Below are positions 1-7,366 of a stretch of 34,759 nt of DNA, piece after piece. Under the pieces are notes generated by a model. That model did not search any database and was not told the origin of the DNA. It saw only the letters and a program-made list of their open reading frames with translations. Origin of the DNA: Calditrichota bacterium (GTDB lineage Bacteria > Calditrichota > Calditrichia > RBG-13-44-9 > J075); the NCBI GenBank assembly GCA_020434205.1, contig JAGRBF010000020.1, positions 6,501 through 41,259 on the forward strand, in the 5' to 3' direction. Position 1 is the stretch's first letter; each line of letters starts with the position of its first letter. A program made the translations under genes and the position numbers.

Positions 1-518
1 TCCCGGATTAAATCCGCCAGGGCCTTTTTATCGTCCAAAACCAACCCCTTGATGGTTAGCAGACAAACCATTTTTCCCCCGTGCATCATAAAAAAATGCC
101 CGCGGGGATTCCCCTCTCCGTCAAAAAGATCGTACATGCCCGATTCGCTGCCCAGCTGCGGAAATGCGCTGTCCGGCCGGTTGAACAGGTAATCCTGCTC
201 CAGCATCCCCAGGGTGGCCGGCAGCTGGGAATGATAGCTGATGCGGGCTTTGGCGCTGTCCCCCTTCAAAAAATAGTAGGTCTCCAGGCCCTCCCGCCCT
301 CCCGGTGCCTGGTATTGATAAACCAGGCGCACCGAGCCGTCGAATCGCACCGATTTGGCGAAATACTCCCGGGTGGTATCCACCGCCAACCCGTATGCAG
401 CCAGATCCTTCGCCCGCAGAAACAGGGTTTTGTCCCGGGGATTAACCGGTTCCTCGGAGCAAGCACTAAGGCAAAGCGCGGCAAGGGCCAGGGTTATGGC
501 CGCAGCAAATTTAAGCAT
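1..518 (-). CDS. Lipoprotein, C-terminus beyond the window edge
   Basis: The reverse strand is open from an ATG at 518 to base 1 with no stop, so only the first 172 codons are present. The product begins MLKFAAAITL and has a lipobox LSAC with the acceptor cysteine at residue 20, followed by an acidic linker (SEEP). This indicates an outer-membrane or periplasmic lipoprotein. The mature part is soluble, rich in aromatic and charged residues, and without a domain I recognise. It starts 12 bases after the stop of the SRAP gene on the same strand, so the two are probably co-transcribed. The ribosome site is weak (AGAAG, 6 bases upstream). The lipoprotein call rests on the visible signal; the function is unknown. 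Confidence 0.8.
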   Translation of the reverse strand, partial: MLKFAAAITLALAALCLSACSEEPVNPRDKTLFLRAKDLAAYGLAVDTTREYFAKSVRFDGSVRLVYQYQAPGGREGLETYYFLKGDSAKARISYHSQLPATLGMLEQDYLFNRPDSAFPQLGSESGMYDLFDGEGNPRGHFFMMHGGKMVCLLTIKGLVLDDKKALADLIR

Positions 519-530
519 GTTTTTCTTCTG

Positions 531-1226
531 TTATTTTTCGGATTCTTCGATTTCTTCCATCAGATGCGGGCCGTCGTTGCGGGTGCTGTTCACCTCGCTG
601 GAAACCCGGGCCGCGCGCATCTGGGCAGCGGGGAAGGGCTCCATCATATCGACCAGGGCATCAATGTCGGTAAAAGAGGGGTCCAGCCATTTTTTTTCCC
701 ACTTCTGAGGCAGGATAAAGGGCATGCGATTGTGGACCGGCGCCACCACTTTGTTGGGGGGAACGGTGATAATGGAACAGCTGTAGCGGACCGGCCCCTG
801 GGGATCCTGCCAGATGCTGTAAATTCCTCCCAGTGAAAAAAGGGATTGGTCGGCCATCTCAAATTTGATGGGAATTTTCTCCGATCCCCGTTTTTCCCAT
901 TCATAAAAATGATTGGCGGGAATAATACAGCGGGAACGGCGCAGAAGATTCTGTTTGAACCCCTTTTTCAGGAAGGAATCGTCCCGACTGTTGAACATAT
1001 TGTAGGTCGAGTCGAAGGTTTTGGAAAAGGCCGGGATCAACTGCCAGAGCATGTCCCGCATGGCCGGGGGAGCGCCTTTCTCCTGGTAAATAACGGGTAT
1101 ATCCTGATACGGGGGGATGTTGAAGGAATAAGGTTGCCGGAAAATGAGGGGCATGGGAAAGCCGAAGCGCGCTTCGAAGGCTTCGGGGGTCATTCTGGCC
1201 GCATAAAGGGCAAATCTGCCGCACAT
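531..1226 (-). CDS. SRAP-domain protein (SOS response-associated peptidase, YedK/HMCES family)
   Basis: This 231-residue protein begins MCGRF, the family signature in which Cys2 becomes N-terminal and forms a covalent bond with abasic sites in single-stranded DNA. The other active-site positions of the family are visible: Asn79 in MFNSR, Glu109 in FYEW and His165 in VHNRMP. SRAP enzymes cap abasic sites to protect replication and can also cut the bond to themselves. The frame is open 24 codons further upstream, but a start there would bury the catalytic cysteine, so the start at 1226 is firm. Length is normal for the family (about 220-240). Downstream, 12 bases away, is a lipoprotein gene with no obvious link. 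The upstream spacer carries a 7-bp tandem repeat. Confidence 0.95.
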   Translation of the reverse strand: MCGRFALYAARMTPEAFEARFGFPMPLIFRQPYSFNIPPYQDIPVIYQEKGAPPAMRDMLWQLIPAFSKTFDSTYNMFNSRDDSFLKKGFKQNLLRRSRCIIPANHFYEWEKRGSEKIPIKFEMADQSLFSLGGIYSIWQDPQGPVRYSCSIITVPPNKVVAPVHNRMPFILPQKWEKKWLDPSFTDIDALVDMMEPFPAAQMRAARVSSEVNSTRNDGPHLMEEIEESEK

Positions 1227-1286
1227 AGGGGGTCTTTCGATTATAGTGATGGTTGCATGGTTATCGCCTGCGGCGATGGCAAATTG

Positions 1287-1335
1287 CTCACGACTCACGA
1301 CTCACGACTCACGACTCACGGCTCACGGCTCACGG
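1287..1335. repeat. Seven-copy 7-bp tandem repeat (CTCACGA/CTCACGG)
   Basis: Four units of CTCACGA are followed directly by three of CTCACGG, with no interruption. The array lies in the 112-bp gap between the stop of the metallo-hydrolase gene and the start of the SRAP gene. It is one of four short-period arrays in intergenic DNA of this window; the others have an 8-bp period (30301, 34501 and 34688). Confidence 0.95.
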
Positions 1336-1338
1336 CCA

Positions 1339-2196
1339 TTACGCCTTCGCCTCGGGCACCGCATCCAGCACCAACTGGTCTCCCACGCAAAGATGGGTTA
1401 CCCGCCCCGGGAAGTGGCGCTCGAAAATACCAAAGGCCCGCTGACCGGTGGAGTGGATCGGAATCAGGTAATCAAACTGAAACTGCTGAAGTTCATAAGC
1501 GATCTTCTCAACCTTGTCATCGGGCGATTGGCGCAGATTCAGCCCTCCGACGATGGCGAAAAACTGGTTCTTTCCGGTTTTGTCCACCACGTGGGTGAGG
1601 GTGTTGATCAGCCCGCTGTGGGTGTCCCCCAGAAGCACCACCAACCCTTTGGTGGTATTGAGGATCAGGGCCATATCGTCTTTGAGCGGATCGGTGATGT
1701 AACTCTCCAGGGCCTGTTCCTGATGAAACTCCGCCGGAAGCTCGAAGGTGTTGACACGGGGAATTTCCCCGCTCAGGTAAACGTCCCCGGCCACTTTGTA
1801 ATAGTGGGTTTTCAGGATAAAATCCCCGCCCATGCGCACCAGGTCGCTTTTTTCCTGAGGCATGCCGACTTCCATCCGCCCGTGCTCGAAAACCCGGTAT
1901 TTCCGGTTGAAGATGTTGTAGTGGCAAATGACCTCGCCCTTCCCGAACGCCTTGAGATAATGCACCAGACCTCCGGTGTGGTCGCGGTGCCCGTGGCTGA
2001 AAATGATCTTCTGAACCGCCGCCATGTCGATATTGAGCTTCTCCGCGTTTTTCAAAAACACGTCGCTCAGGCCGGTGTCGAACAAAAACTGCCCGGCGTC
2101 GCAATCGATGTGAAAGGACAACCCGTCTTCGGCGAGCAAATCCCGTTTCTGGACGCGGTTGTTGGTCAGAATCGTGAGGGTAAGGCGGGACAACAT
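1339..2196 (-). CDS. MBL-fold metallo-hydrolase, DHPS-like subgroup
   Basis: The 285-residue protein carries the metallo-beta-lactamase metal motif His68-x-His70-x-Asp72-His73 in SHGHRDHTGG, preceded by the usual LFDTG strand at about 38-42. Later blocks GDTHSGLINT, IVGGLNL and IPIHSTG match the layout of the subgroup annotated as 7,8-dihydropterin-6-methyl-4-(beta-D-ribofuranosyl)-aminobenzene-5'-phosphate synthase-like. That subgroup usually has GCxHxG and HCTG, so this copy differs by having Asp in place of the first Cys and Ser in place of the second. No signal peptide is seen, so it should be cytoplasmic. A clear ribosome site (GGGAGGAG) supports the start. The substrate cannot be told from sequence; the fold is certain, the subgroup likely. 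Confidence 0.88.
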   Translation of the reverse strand: MLSRLTLTILTNNRVQKRDLLAEDGLSFHIDCDAGQFLFDTGLSDVFLKNAEKLNIDMAAVQKIIFSHGHRDHTGGLVHYLKAFGKGEVICHYNIFNRKYRVFEHGRMEVGMPQEKSDLVRMGGDFILKTHYYKVAGDVYLSGEIPRVNTFELPAEFHQEQALESYITDPLKDDMALILNTTKGLVVLLGDTHSGLINTLTHVVDKTGKNQFFAIVGGLNLRQSPDDKVEKIAYELQQFQFDYLIPIHSTGQRAFGIFERHFPGRVTHLCVGDQLVLDAVPEAKA

Positions 2197-2444
2197 GGCA
2201 CTCCTCCCGGGAAAGGGTTAGAAGGAATTTGAGGGATGTTTCCCCATGGCTAAATTTAGCGTTTAAGCCGCCTGAAGGCAACATTTACCACAAAAGCGGG
2301 TAATACAATTTGAGCGGATTCCCGCCCTGCGGAAAAGGCCTTTTTGGTTGGGAGGGAATTTCGCCGTATCTTGGAACCGCCAATGTCGCGGGGGAGGTGC
2401 GACGAATAGTCATGATCACCAATCTTCACCAGGAGAGACCGAAA

Positions 2445-2870
2445 ATGAATGCCAGCGTTAACCCCGGTGTCGCTCAGCGGCAAACCCACAGCACCCTGAT
2501 CGGGTATATTTTGTGGATTTTCGGATTTACCGGATCCCATCGTTTTTATTTCGGGAAACCGGTGTCCGGAACGGTTTATTTTTTTACCCTGGGCCTGCTG
2601 GGCATCGGCTGGCTGATCGACCTGCTCCTGATCCCCGGCATGGAGCGGGACGCGGAAAAGCGCTACACCGCCGGGGAAATAGATTATACCCTAACCTGGA
2701 TACTGCTAACCTTCCTCGGGGTGTTCGGGGTGCACAGGATGTACATGGGCAAATGGCTTACCGGGTTGCTCTACCTGGTTTCCATCGGCCTGTTCGGGGT
2801 GGGTTACCTCTACGATTACTGGACCCTCAACGAGCAAATTACGGTGCTGAACAAGTCGCGGCACCTATAA
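2445..2870 (+). CDS. Membrane protein with two TM2 domains
   Basis: The 141-residue protein consists of two tandem TM2 units. The first (about residues 17-66) runs from IGYILWIFGFTGSHRFYFGK to LLLIPGM. The second (about 81-131) runs from WILLTFLGVFGVHRMYMGKW to the YLYDYWTLNEQI end. Each has the family signature: a helix, then a G-x-H-R-F/M-Y-x-G-K turn, then a second helix. The start at 2445 is chosen because AGGAGAG lies 7 bases upstream; the open frame extends 45 codons further without a ribosome site. TM2 proteins are widespread and mostly of unknown role in bacteria. The stop overlaps the convergent LapA-like gene by six bases. Confidence 0.88.
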   Translation: MNASVNPGVAQRQTHSTLIGYILWIFGFTGSHRFYFGKPVSGTVYFFTLGLLGIGWLIDLLLIPGMERDAEKRYTAGEIDYTLTWILLTFLGVFGVHRMYMGKWLTGLLYLVSIGLFGVGYLYDYWTLNEQITVLNKSRHL

Positions 2871-3191
2871 GACAGGATCGGAATCTTCCCCCGCCTGCCC
2901 GATCGCCGGTGTTGTTGTCGCCGCAGTTGCCGGGGCCTCAGACACCCTTTTCTCCAGGGTTTTGATTTCCTTGTTGCGGTCGTAGAGCCGTTTACGGCCC
3001 CGGATCATGGCCGGCAGCATGCCCAAAAAACCGGTTATCATACCCAGGCCGAAGGTCACCAGCAGCACCAGGGCCAGCGAGCTGTCGAAATCGAAGGTGA
3101 ATAGCGAAACGGTAACCGGAACCGCGTTTTGCACCGCAAAAACCACCGCCATTATGGCCACCACAAAGGCGAGAATCATCAGAATCATCAT
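2865..3191 (-). CDS. LapA-domain (DUF1049) inner-membrane protein
   Basis: A 108-residue protein with two hydrophobic helices near its N-terminus, separated by a short loop containing VQNAVPVTVSLF, the hallmark of the LapA/DUF1049 family. The second helix (LALVLLVTFGLGMITGFLGM) is followed by a basic segment (RGRKRLYDRN), a short coiled-coil stretch (IKTLEKRV) and an Ala/Thr-rich tail. In proteobacteria LapA helps assemble lipopolysaccharide with LapB; here only the domain is recognised. The start is the first of two adjacent ATGs, 8 bases after GCAGG. It is the last gene of the minus-strand run DUF432-like, MscS, LapA, 52 bases after the MscS stop. Confidence 0.82.
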   Translation of the reverse strand: MMILMILAFVVAIMAVVFAVQNAVPVTVSLFTFDFDSSLALVLLVTFGLGMITGFLGMLPAMIRGRKRLYDRNKEIKTLEKRVSEAPATAATTTPAIGQAGEDSDPVL

Positions 3192-3243
3192 TGCAAAAAC
3201 CTGCTTTCGTGTTGTTTGGCTTCGCCGAATAGACGCTATACGG

Positions 3244-4095
3244 CTAACCCTTCGCGTCCCCATCGGCCATTTTCACCGGAAACGGTTCGCTAACGCTTCC
3301 CGTATAAACCGATACGTGGGGAAAGGGAATTTCGATGCCCTCTTCGTCAAAACGTTTTTTGACCCGCTCAAAAATATCGGTTTTTACCCGCAGCCAGTCC
3401 TCCCGGGTGGCCCATAACCCCAGCTTGATGTCGATGGAAGAGCTGCCGAATCCCTCGTAAAAAAGCTGGGGAGAAGGTTCCTTGAGGCAGAGGGGATGCT
3501 GGGCGGCGATCTCCATCAACACGTTGCGCACCCGCTCCAGATCTTCTTTGTAGGCCACCGAAACCAGCAGGTCGATGCGGCGGATGGGAAAGCGGGTAAC
3601 GGTGGTAACCTCGCTTTTGAGGATGGTTTCGTTGGGAATGCGCACGAACTGGTTCTGGAAGGTGCGCAGTTTGATGGACAGGGTGTCGATGGAAAGCACT
3701 TCCCCGGTGAGGTTGTTGACGGTGATGATGTCCCCCACCACGAACGGCTCTTCGGCAATCAAAAACAGGCCGCTGATAATGTTGGAAACGCTGGTCTGCG
3801 AGGCAAAGCCAATGGCAATGCCCACAATCCCGGCCGTTCCCAGCAAAGCCCCCAGCTGAAACCCGAATTCGTGCAGGAGCATCACCCCGATCAGGGTTAT
3901 TCCCCCGTATTGCACCACCTTCCCGCCGATCATGGCCCGCTGCGGGGTAAATTTTTTGCTGAGGCCGCTTCTCAGCCAGCCGGCAGCCATATACACCAGC
4001 GGAAGCCCCGCCAGCAGCAGGAGGGCGATGCGCAGAATGCGCGAGGTCATTTCCGGGGTCATCAACATATCCAGATTCAACAGTGGCCAGTTCAT
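3244..4095 (-). CDS. Small mechanosensitive channel (MscS family)
   Basis: The 283-residue protein has three N-terminal membrane helices followed by the MscS core. The pore-lining helix is LGALLGTAGIVGIAIGFASQ, and the family beta domain begins EEPFVVGDIITV...GEVLSIDTLSIKLRT. A cytoplasmic alpha/beta domain completes it, ending near IEIPFPH. MscS channels open under membrane tension and release solutes after osmotic downshock. The start at 4095 follows TTGAGG at a good distance, only seven bases after the stop of the upstream DUF432-like gene, so the two are tightly coupled. Length matches short MscS homologues. A second MscS gene lies 2 kb away at 6118, beyond corA. Confidence 0.95.
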   Translation of the reverse strand: MNWPLLNLDMLMTPEMTSRILRIALLLLAGLPLVYMAAGWLRSGLSKKFTPQRAMIGGKVVQYGGITLIGVMLLHEFGFQLGALLGTAGIVGIAIGFASQTSVSNIISGLFLIAEEPFVVGDIITVNNLTGEVLSIDTLSIKLRTFQNQFVRIPNETILKSEVTTVTRFPIRRIDLLVSVAYKEDLERVRNVLMEIAAQHPLCLKEPSPQLFYEGFGSSSIDIKLGLWATREDWLRVKTDIFERVKKRFDEEGIEIPFPHVSVYTGSVSEPFPVKMADGDAKG

Positions 4096-4102
4096 AAGCA
4101 CC

Positions 4103-4909
4103 TCAACGGTTGAAAAAATCCAGTCCGGCCAGGTCGGCCAGGGACGAAAATGTTTTTGCGGTAAAACTGCGGTGGGGCGCAACCCGGGATTTGCGAATGC
4201 GTTTTGCGCGGGAAACTTCGGACGGGGGACCGTTTACAATGTCGATTTCGCTGAAATGGCGCTGCCCGCGGTAGTGAACCCGGACCTGATTGGCCCAGCG
4301 CGCCTGTTCGTATTCGTAGATGCTCAGGCGGCTAACCTCCAGGCGCACCTTTTCCACGTCCAGATTCTCATCATCCCCGTTGTGAATGGTGATGGGACAG
4401 TGAACAATCCAGGGATCCGGGGCGCCCCGGCCGGCCACCCGGCGGGCGCGGGTGGTAAGGGCGTAGCAGAGTTCCCCCGCCACAAAGTTGCCGAACCAGG
4501 TTTTGCTGAGCTGCAGGGTGGGCACCCTGAGCAGGCTGTTTTTGCCGATCTGCAGCTCCACCCACAAGGGGATGGAAACGTAAATCTGGCATTCGATTCC
4601 CGGCGGCAGGTGCAGCGGGTCCTCGGGATTGATGACCAGGGGCAGGTCCGGCAGGGCGGGGACGATCTCCAGCTGACCGTGGCGTTTGCCCAGGGTCCAT
4701 CGCTGCCAATTCGGCGCTGCCGGCAGGGCAATTTCCGCCTCGGTTTCCGCGGCCTGAACGGGGCAGAGCCACAGATCGCCGTCAAAAAACTTCAGCCACA
4801 GGCGCAGGTGGCCGAGGGAAAAAAGCCCGGGTTCGTTATCGGGTAAACTGACCTTGCCCCAGCTTAAGCGGGGCGGTTCCGGCGCTTGGTCCGGGACGGT
4901 TTTGGGCAT
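4103..4909 (-). CDS. DUF432-like protein, partner gene of MscS
   Basis: This 268-residue soluble protein has no signal peptide or membrane helix. Its middle and C-terminal blocks resemble the uncharacterised DUF432 family as I remember it: PLVINPEDPLHLPPG, then LSKTWFGNFVAGELCYAL, then CPITIHNGDDENL and RLSIYEYEQARWANQV. It ends 7 bases before the MscS start, which fits my recollection that such proteins occur next to mechanosensitive channels. A role with the channel is inference only. The gene is divergent from corA, with 129 bases between the starts. Family assignment is by memory of motifs, without a profile search. Confidence 0.7.
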   Translation of the reverse strand: MPKTVPDQAPEPPRLSWGKVSLPDNEPGLFSLGHLRLWLKFFDGDLWLCPVQAAETEAEIALPAAPNWQRWTLGKRHGQLEIVPALPDLPLVINPEDPLHLPPGIECQIYVSIPLWVELQIGKNSLLRVPTLQLSKTWFGNFVAGELCYALTTRARRVAGRGAPDPWIVHCPITIHNGDDENLDVEKVRLEVSRLSIYEYEQARWANQVRVHYRGQRHFSEIDIVNGPPSEVSRAKRIRKSRVAPHRSFTAKTFSSLADLAGLDFFNR

Positions 4910-5038
4910 TTTGGGGTGCTCTTTGCTGGTAGAATTGAAATAAATTCAGTAGATTAGCGGACCGATCGGCATCTCCGGACGGCTCAACAACAGGTCATAC
5001 CGGCCTAAAATTACGCATTTAACCCCCGACGCGCAACT

Positions 5039-6148
5039 ATGGCCAAACATCCCAAAAAACGCCCCGCCCCCAAACGAAAACTGGTCAATAAAATCGGCAG
5101 CAAGCTGGGTATGGCCCCGGGAAGTCTGGTTTACACCGGGGAAGCCCGCGCTCATCCCGTTAGTCTGGTTGTTCACGATTACAACCGCAGCAATTATGCC
5201 CAGCATCAAATTGAGCATCCCAAAGACCTGGCTGCTTTCCTGGACCCGGCCACCACCACCTGGATTCAGGTGATCGGGGTTCACGACGTGGAAATGCTGC
5301 GGGGCATTTCCGAGGTGCTCAACATTAACCCCCTGGTAATGGAAGACGTGCTGAACCTCAACCAGCGCCCCAAGGTCGAATTTTTTGACGATTACATCTA
5401 CCAGGTGATGCGCATGTTGTCCATAACCCCGGACGAAAACGGCATCAGCGGCGAACAATTCAACATGATCCTCGGCAAAAACTTCACCCTGACCTTTCAG
5501 GAAAACCCCAATACCTTATTCGATCCCCTCATCAAACGCATCGAAGAGGGGCGGGGACGCATTCGCTACAACGGGCAGGATTACACCGCCTATGCCCTGG
5601 CGGATCTGGTGGTGGACCATTACTTCCCGGTGCTGGAACAGCTGGGCGAGCAGGCCGAAAATCTGGAAGAGCGGGTGCTGGTGGACGGAGATGCCCGGGT
5701 CCTGCACGATATCCAAGCCCTCCGCAAGGACCTGATGCGCCTGCGCAGAGCCGCCTTTCCCCTTCGCGAGGCGGTCACCAACCTGCAGCGCTCGGATTCT
5801 GCGCTCCTGAAAAAGGAAAACGAGCCGTTTTTCAACGACCTGCACGATCATCTGGTCCAGGTTATCGAAACCATGGAAATTTACCGGGAAATGTCCGGCA
5901 ATATTCTGGACACCCACTTCTCCTATGCCAGCGCCCGCATGAACGAGATCATGAAGGTGCTCACCATCATTTCCACCATCTTTATTCCCCTGGGGTTTCT
6001 GGCGGGCATCTATGGGATGAACTTTGCCGAAAGCGCCTACAATATGCCGGAGCTACGCTGGGAATACGGGTATCTCTATTTCTGGGGATTGAGTTTTGTG
6101 GTGGTGTCCGGGCTAATTTACCTCTTCCGCCGCTGGGGCTGGTTCTGA
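5039..6148 (+). CDS. corA: CorA-family magnesium/cobalt transporter
   Basis: A 369-residue protein with a long soluble N-terminal domain rich in charged helices (about residues 30-300) and two C-terminal membrane helices. The first helix ends in YGMNF, with the Gly-Met-Asn selectivity motif at 326-328; the second is YLYFWGLSFVVVSGLIYLF. These features define CorA, which forms pentameric channels for Mg2+ (also Co2+ or Ni2+) uptake. The block ITVxxISTIFIPLGFLAGIYG at the pore is fully typical. No strong Shine-Dalgarno precedes the ATG at 5039, but the homologous region begins soon after. Its last 31 bases overlap the convergent lipoprotein-MscS gene. It sits between two MscS loci, suggesting an ion and osmotic homeostasis neighbourhood. 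Confidence 0.95.
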   Translation: MAKHPKKRPAPKRKLVNKIGSKLGMAPGSLVYTGEARAHPVSLVVHDYNRSNYAQHQIEHPKDLAAFLDPATTTWIQVIGVHDVEMLRGISEVLNINPLVMEDVLNLNQRPKVEFFDDYIYQVMRMLSITPDENGISGEQFNMILGKNFTLTFQENPNTLFDPLIKRIEEGRGRIRYNGQDYTAYALADLVVDHYFPVLEQLGEQAENLEERVLVDGDARVLHDIQALRKDLMRLRRAAFPLREAVTNLQRSDSALLKKENEPFFNDLHDHLVQVIETMEIYREMSGNILDTHFSYASARMNEIMKVLTIISTIFIPLGFLAGIYGMNFAESAYNMPELRWEYGYLYFWGLSFVVVSGLIYLFRRWGWF

Positions 6149-7341
6149 TCCTCCGGGGTTCCGTAGAAATTGCCGTCCAGATCTTCGGCGGTTACCAGGC
6201 CCGCCTTCAAAAACTCGCGCATCACAATTTCGGTCATCTCGCTGGAAAAGGGAAATTCGTAGCGCAGGTTCAGCACGTAAGCCTTCAGGCGCATTTTCAG
6301 CACCGAACGCCCTTCGTGGATTTCATTTTTGAAAATCACCACAATCGGTTTGTTCAGATAAATGTAGCGGGAAACCGCCGCCGCCCGGTAGGCTATGCGC
6401 CGGGCCCGCACCGTGTTGATGTCCGCCGGCAGGAAAAATTCCGCCACCACCTGGCAATTGCGCTGGCCGGCATTGGCGTTGGAAACCGCCTCGTTCATCA
6501 TTTCCGCGTTGGGGATGGACACCAGGTTGTCGTCCGGCGTTTCGATGCGCACCGTCCGCAGGCCGATCTGTTTAACCTCACCGTAGAAACTGCCCACCTG
6601 AACCTTATCCCCCACCTGAAAAGGGCGGTCCAGCAGCAGCATCAGCCCCCCGAAGATATTTTTGAGGATGTCCTGCGAGGCAAAGCCCACCGCGATACTG
6701 GCGGAAGCCCCGATGGCCAGCAGGGTTTCGTCCGATAGCTGAAAAATATTGACGATGATGATGTAAAAAACGGTCGACCAGCCCAAAATCCGGATGATGG
6801 GCACCAGCCGTTTGATGGTAAAGCTGGAACGGGCCCAGCGGTTGGACTCCGCCAGGGATTCCAGCAGGTTGGTGAGATAGCGGATCAGGTAAAGCGCTAT
6901 GATGAACAAAAGAATGGCCGAAAAAACCGAGCCGACCGTCAGGCGCCATTTGGGTTTGGCGACTTTGGCGTCCGAGGTGCTTTCCCGGGAGGTATCCGCG
7001 CTGGCCGGGGGCTGGCCCATCGCCTGGTTGATCAGGTCCTGAACCTTGTCCAGCGGCGAGGGTTTGTTGGCGGTGCTATCCGGAGCCGCCGCTTTTGGGG
7101 TGTTTTTGGCGGAATCGTTTGGCGATTTTTGCCCGACAGGCTCTTTTGCCGGCGGAATGGGGGAGAGCGGCGCCGGTTGCTCGGCGGCATTTTCAGCAGC
7201 CAGACTGTCTCCGGAAACCTGCAGGGAATCCGGGAGCGCAGTGTTTTCCCCTTCTGCGCTTTTCTTGCAGCCGCTCACAAGGAGGCCCGCGAAGATGCTC
7301 AGCATCAGGGCAAAAGCGATATTTTTAAGATTTTTTTTCAT
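6118..7341 (-). CDS. MscS-family channel with an N-terminal lipoprotein signal
   Basis: The 407-residue protein opens with MKKNLKNIAF and a hydrophobic stretch ending in lipobox LVSGC (Cys25). About 105 residues of Pro/Ala/Ser/Asp-rich linker follow, then a membrane region (about 135-220) and the MscS core: ASASIAVGFASQDILKN, then DRPFQVGDKVQVG and IETPDDNLVSIPN. A basic tail ends QPQRRKR. A diacylated N-terminus on an MscS channel is unusual; the signal would place the linker outside the cytoplasm. The stop overlaps corA by 31 bases. The start has only a weak ribosome site, but the signal peptide supports it. It lies 25 bases after the large P-loop-like gene and is probably co-expressed with it. 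Confidence 0.9.
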   Translation of the reverse strand: MKKNLKNIAFALMLSIFAGLLVSGCKKSAEGENTALPDSLQVSGDSLAAENAAEQPAPLSPIPPAKEPVGQKSPNDSAKNTPKAAAPDSTANKPSPLDKVQDLINQAMGQPPASADTSRESTSDAKVAKPKWRLTVGSVFSAILLFIIALYLIRYLTNLLESLAESNRWARSSFTIKRLVPIIRILGWSTVFYIIIVNIFQLSDETLLAIGASASIAVGFASQDILKNIFGGLMLLLDRPFQVGDKVQVGSFYGEVKQIGLRTVRIETPDDNLVSIPNAEMMNEAVSNANAGQRNCQVVAEFFLPADINTVRARRIAYRAAAVSRYIYLNKPIVVIFKNEIHEGRSVLKMRLKAYVLNLRYEFPFSSEMTEIVMREFLKAGLVTAEDLDGNFYGTPEDQNQPQRRKR

Positions 7342-7366
7342 GTGGATTTTTTTGCGTCCGCCGCAC

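Noticed and set aside
1287-1335. CRISPR array, considered for this and the other tandem repeats
   Set aside because: Units are only 7-8 bp and contiguous, with no unique spacers and no cas gene nearby.
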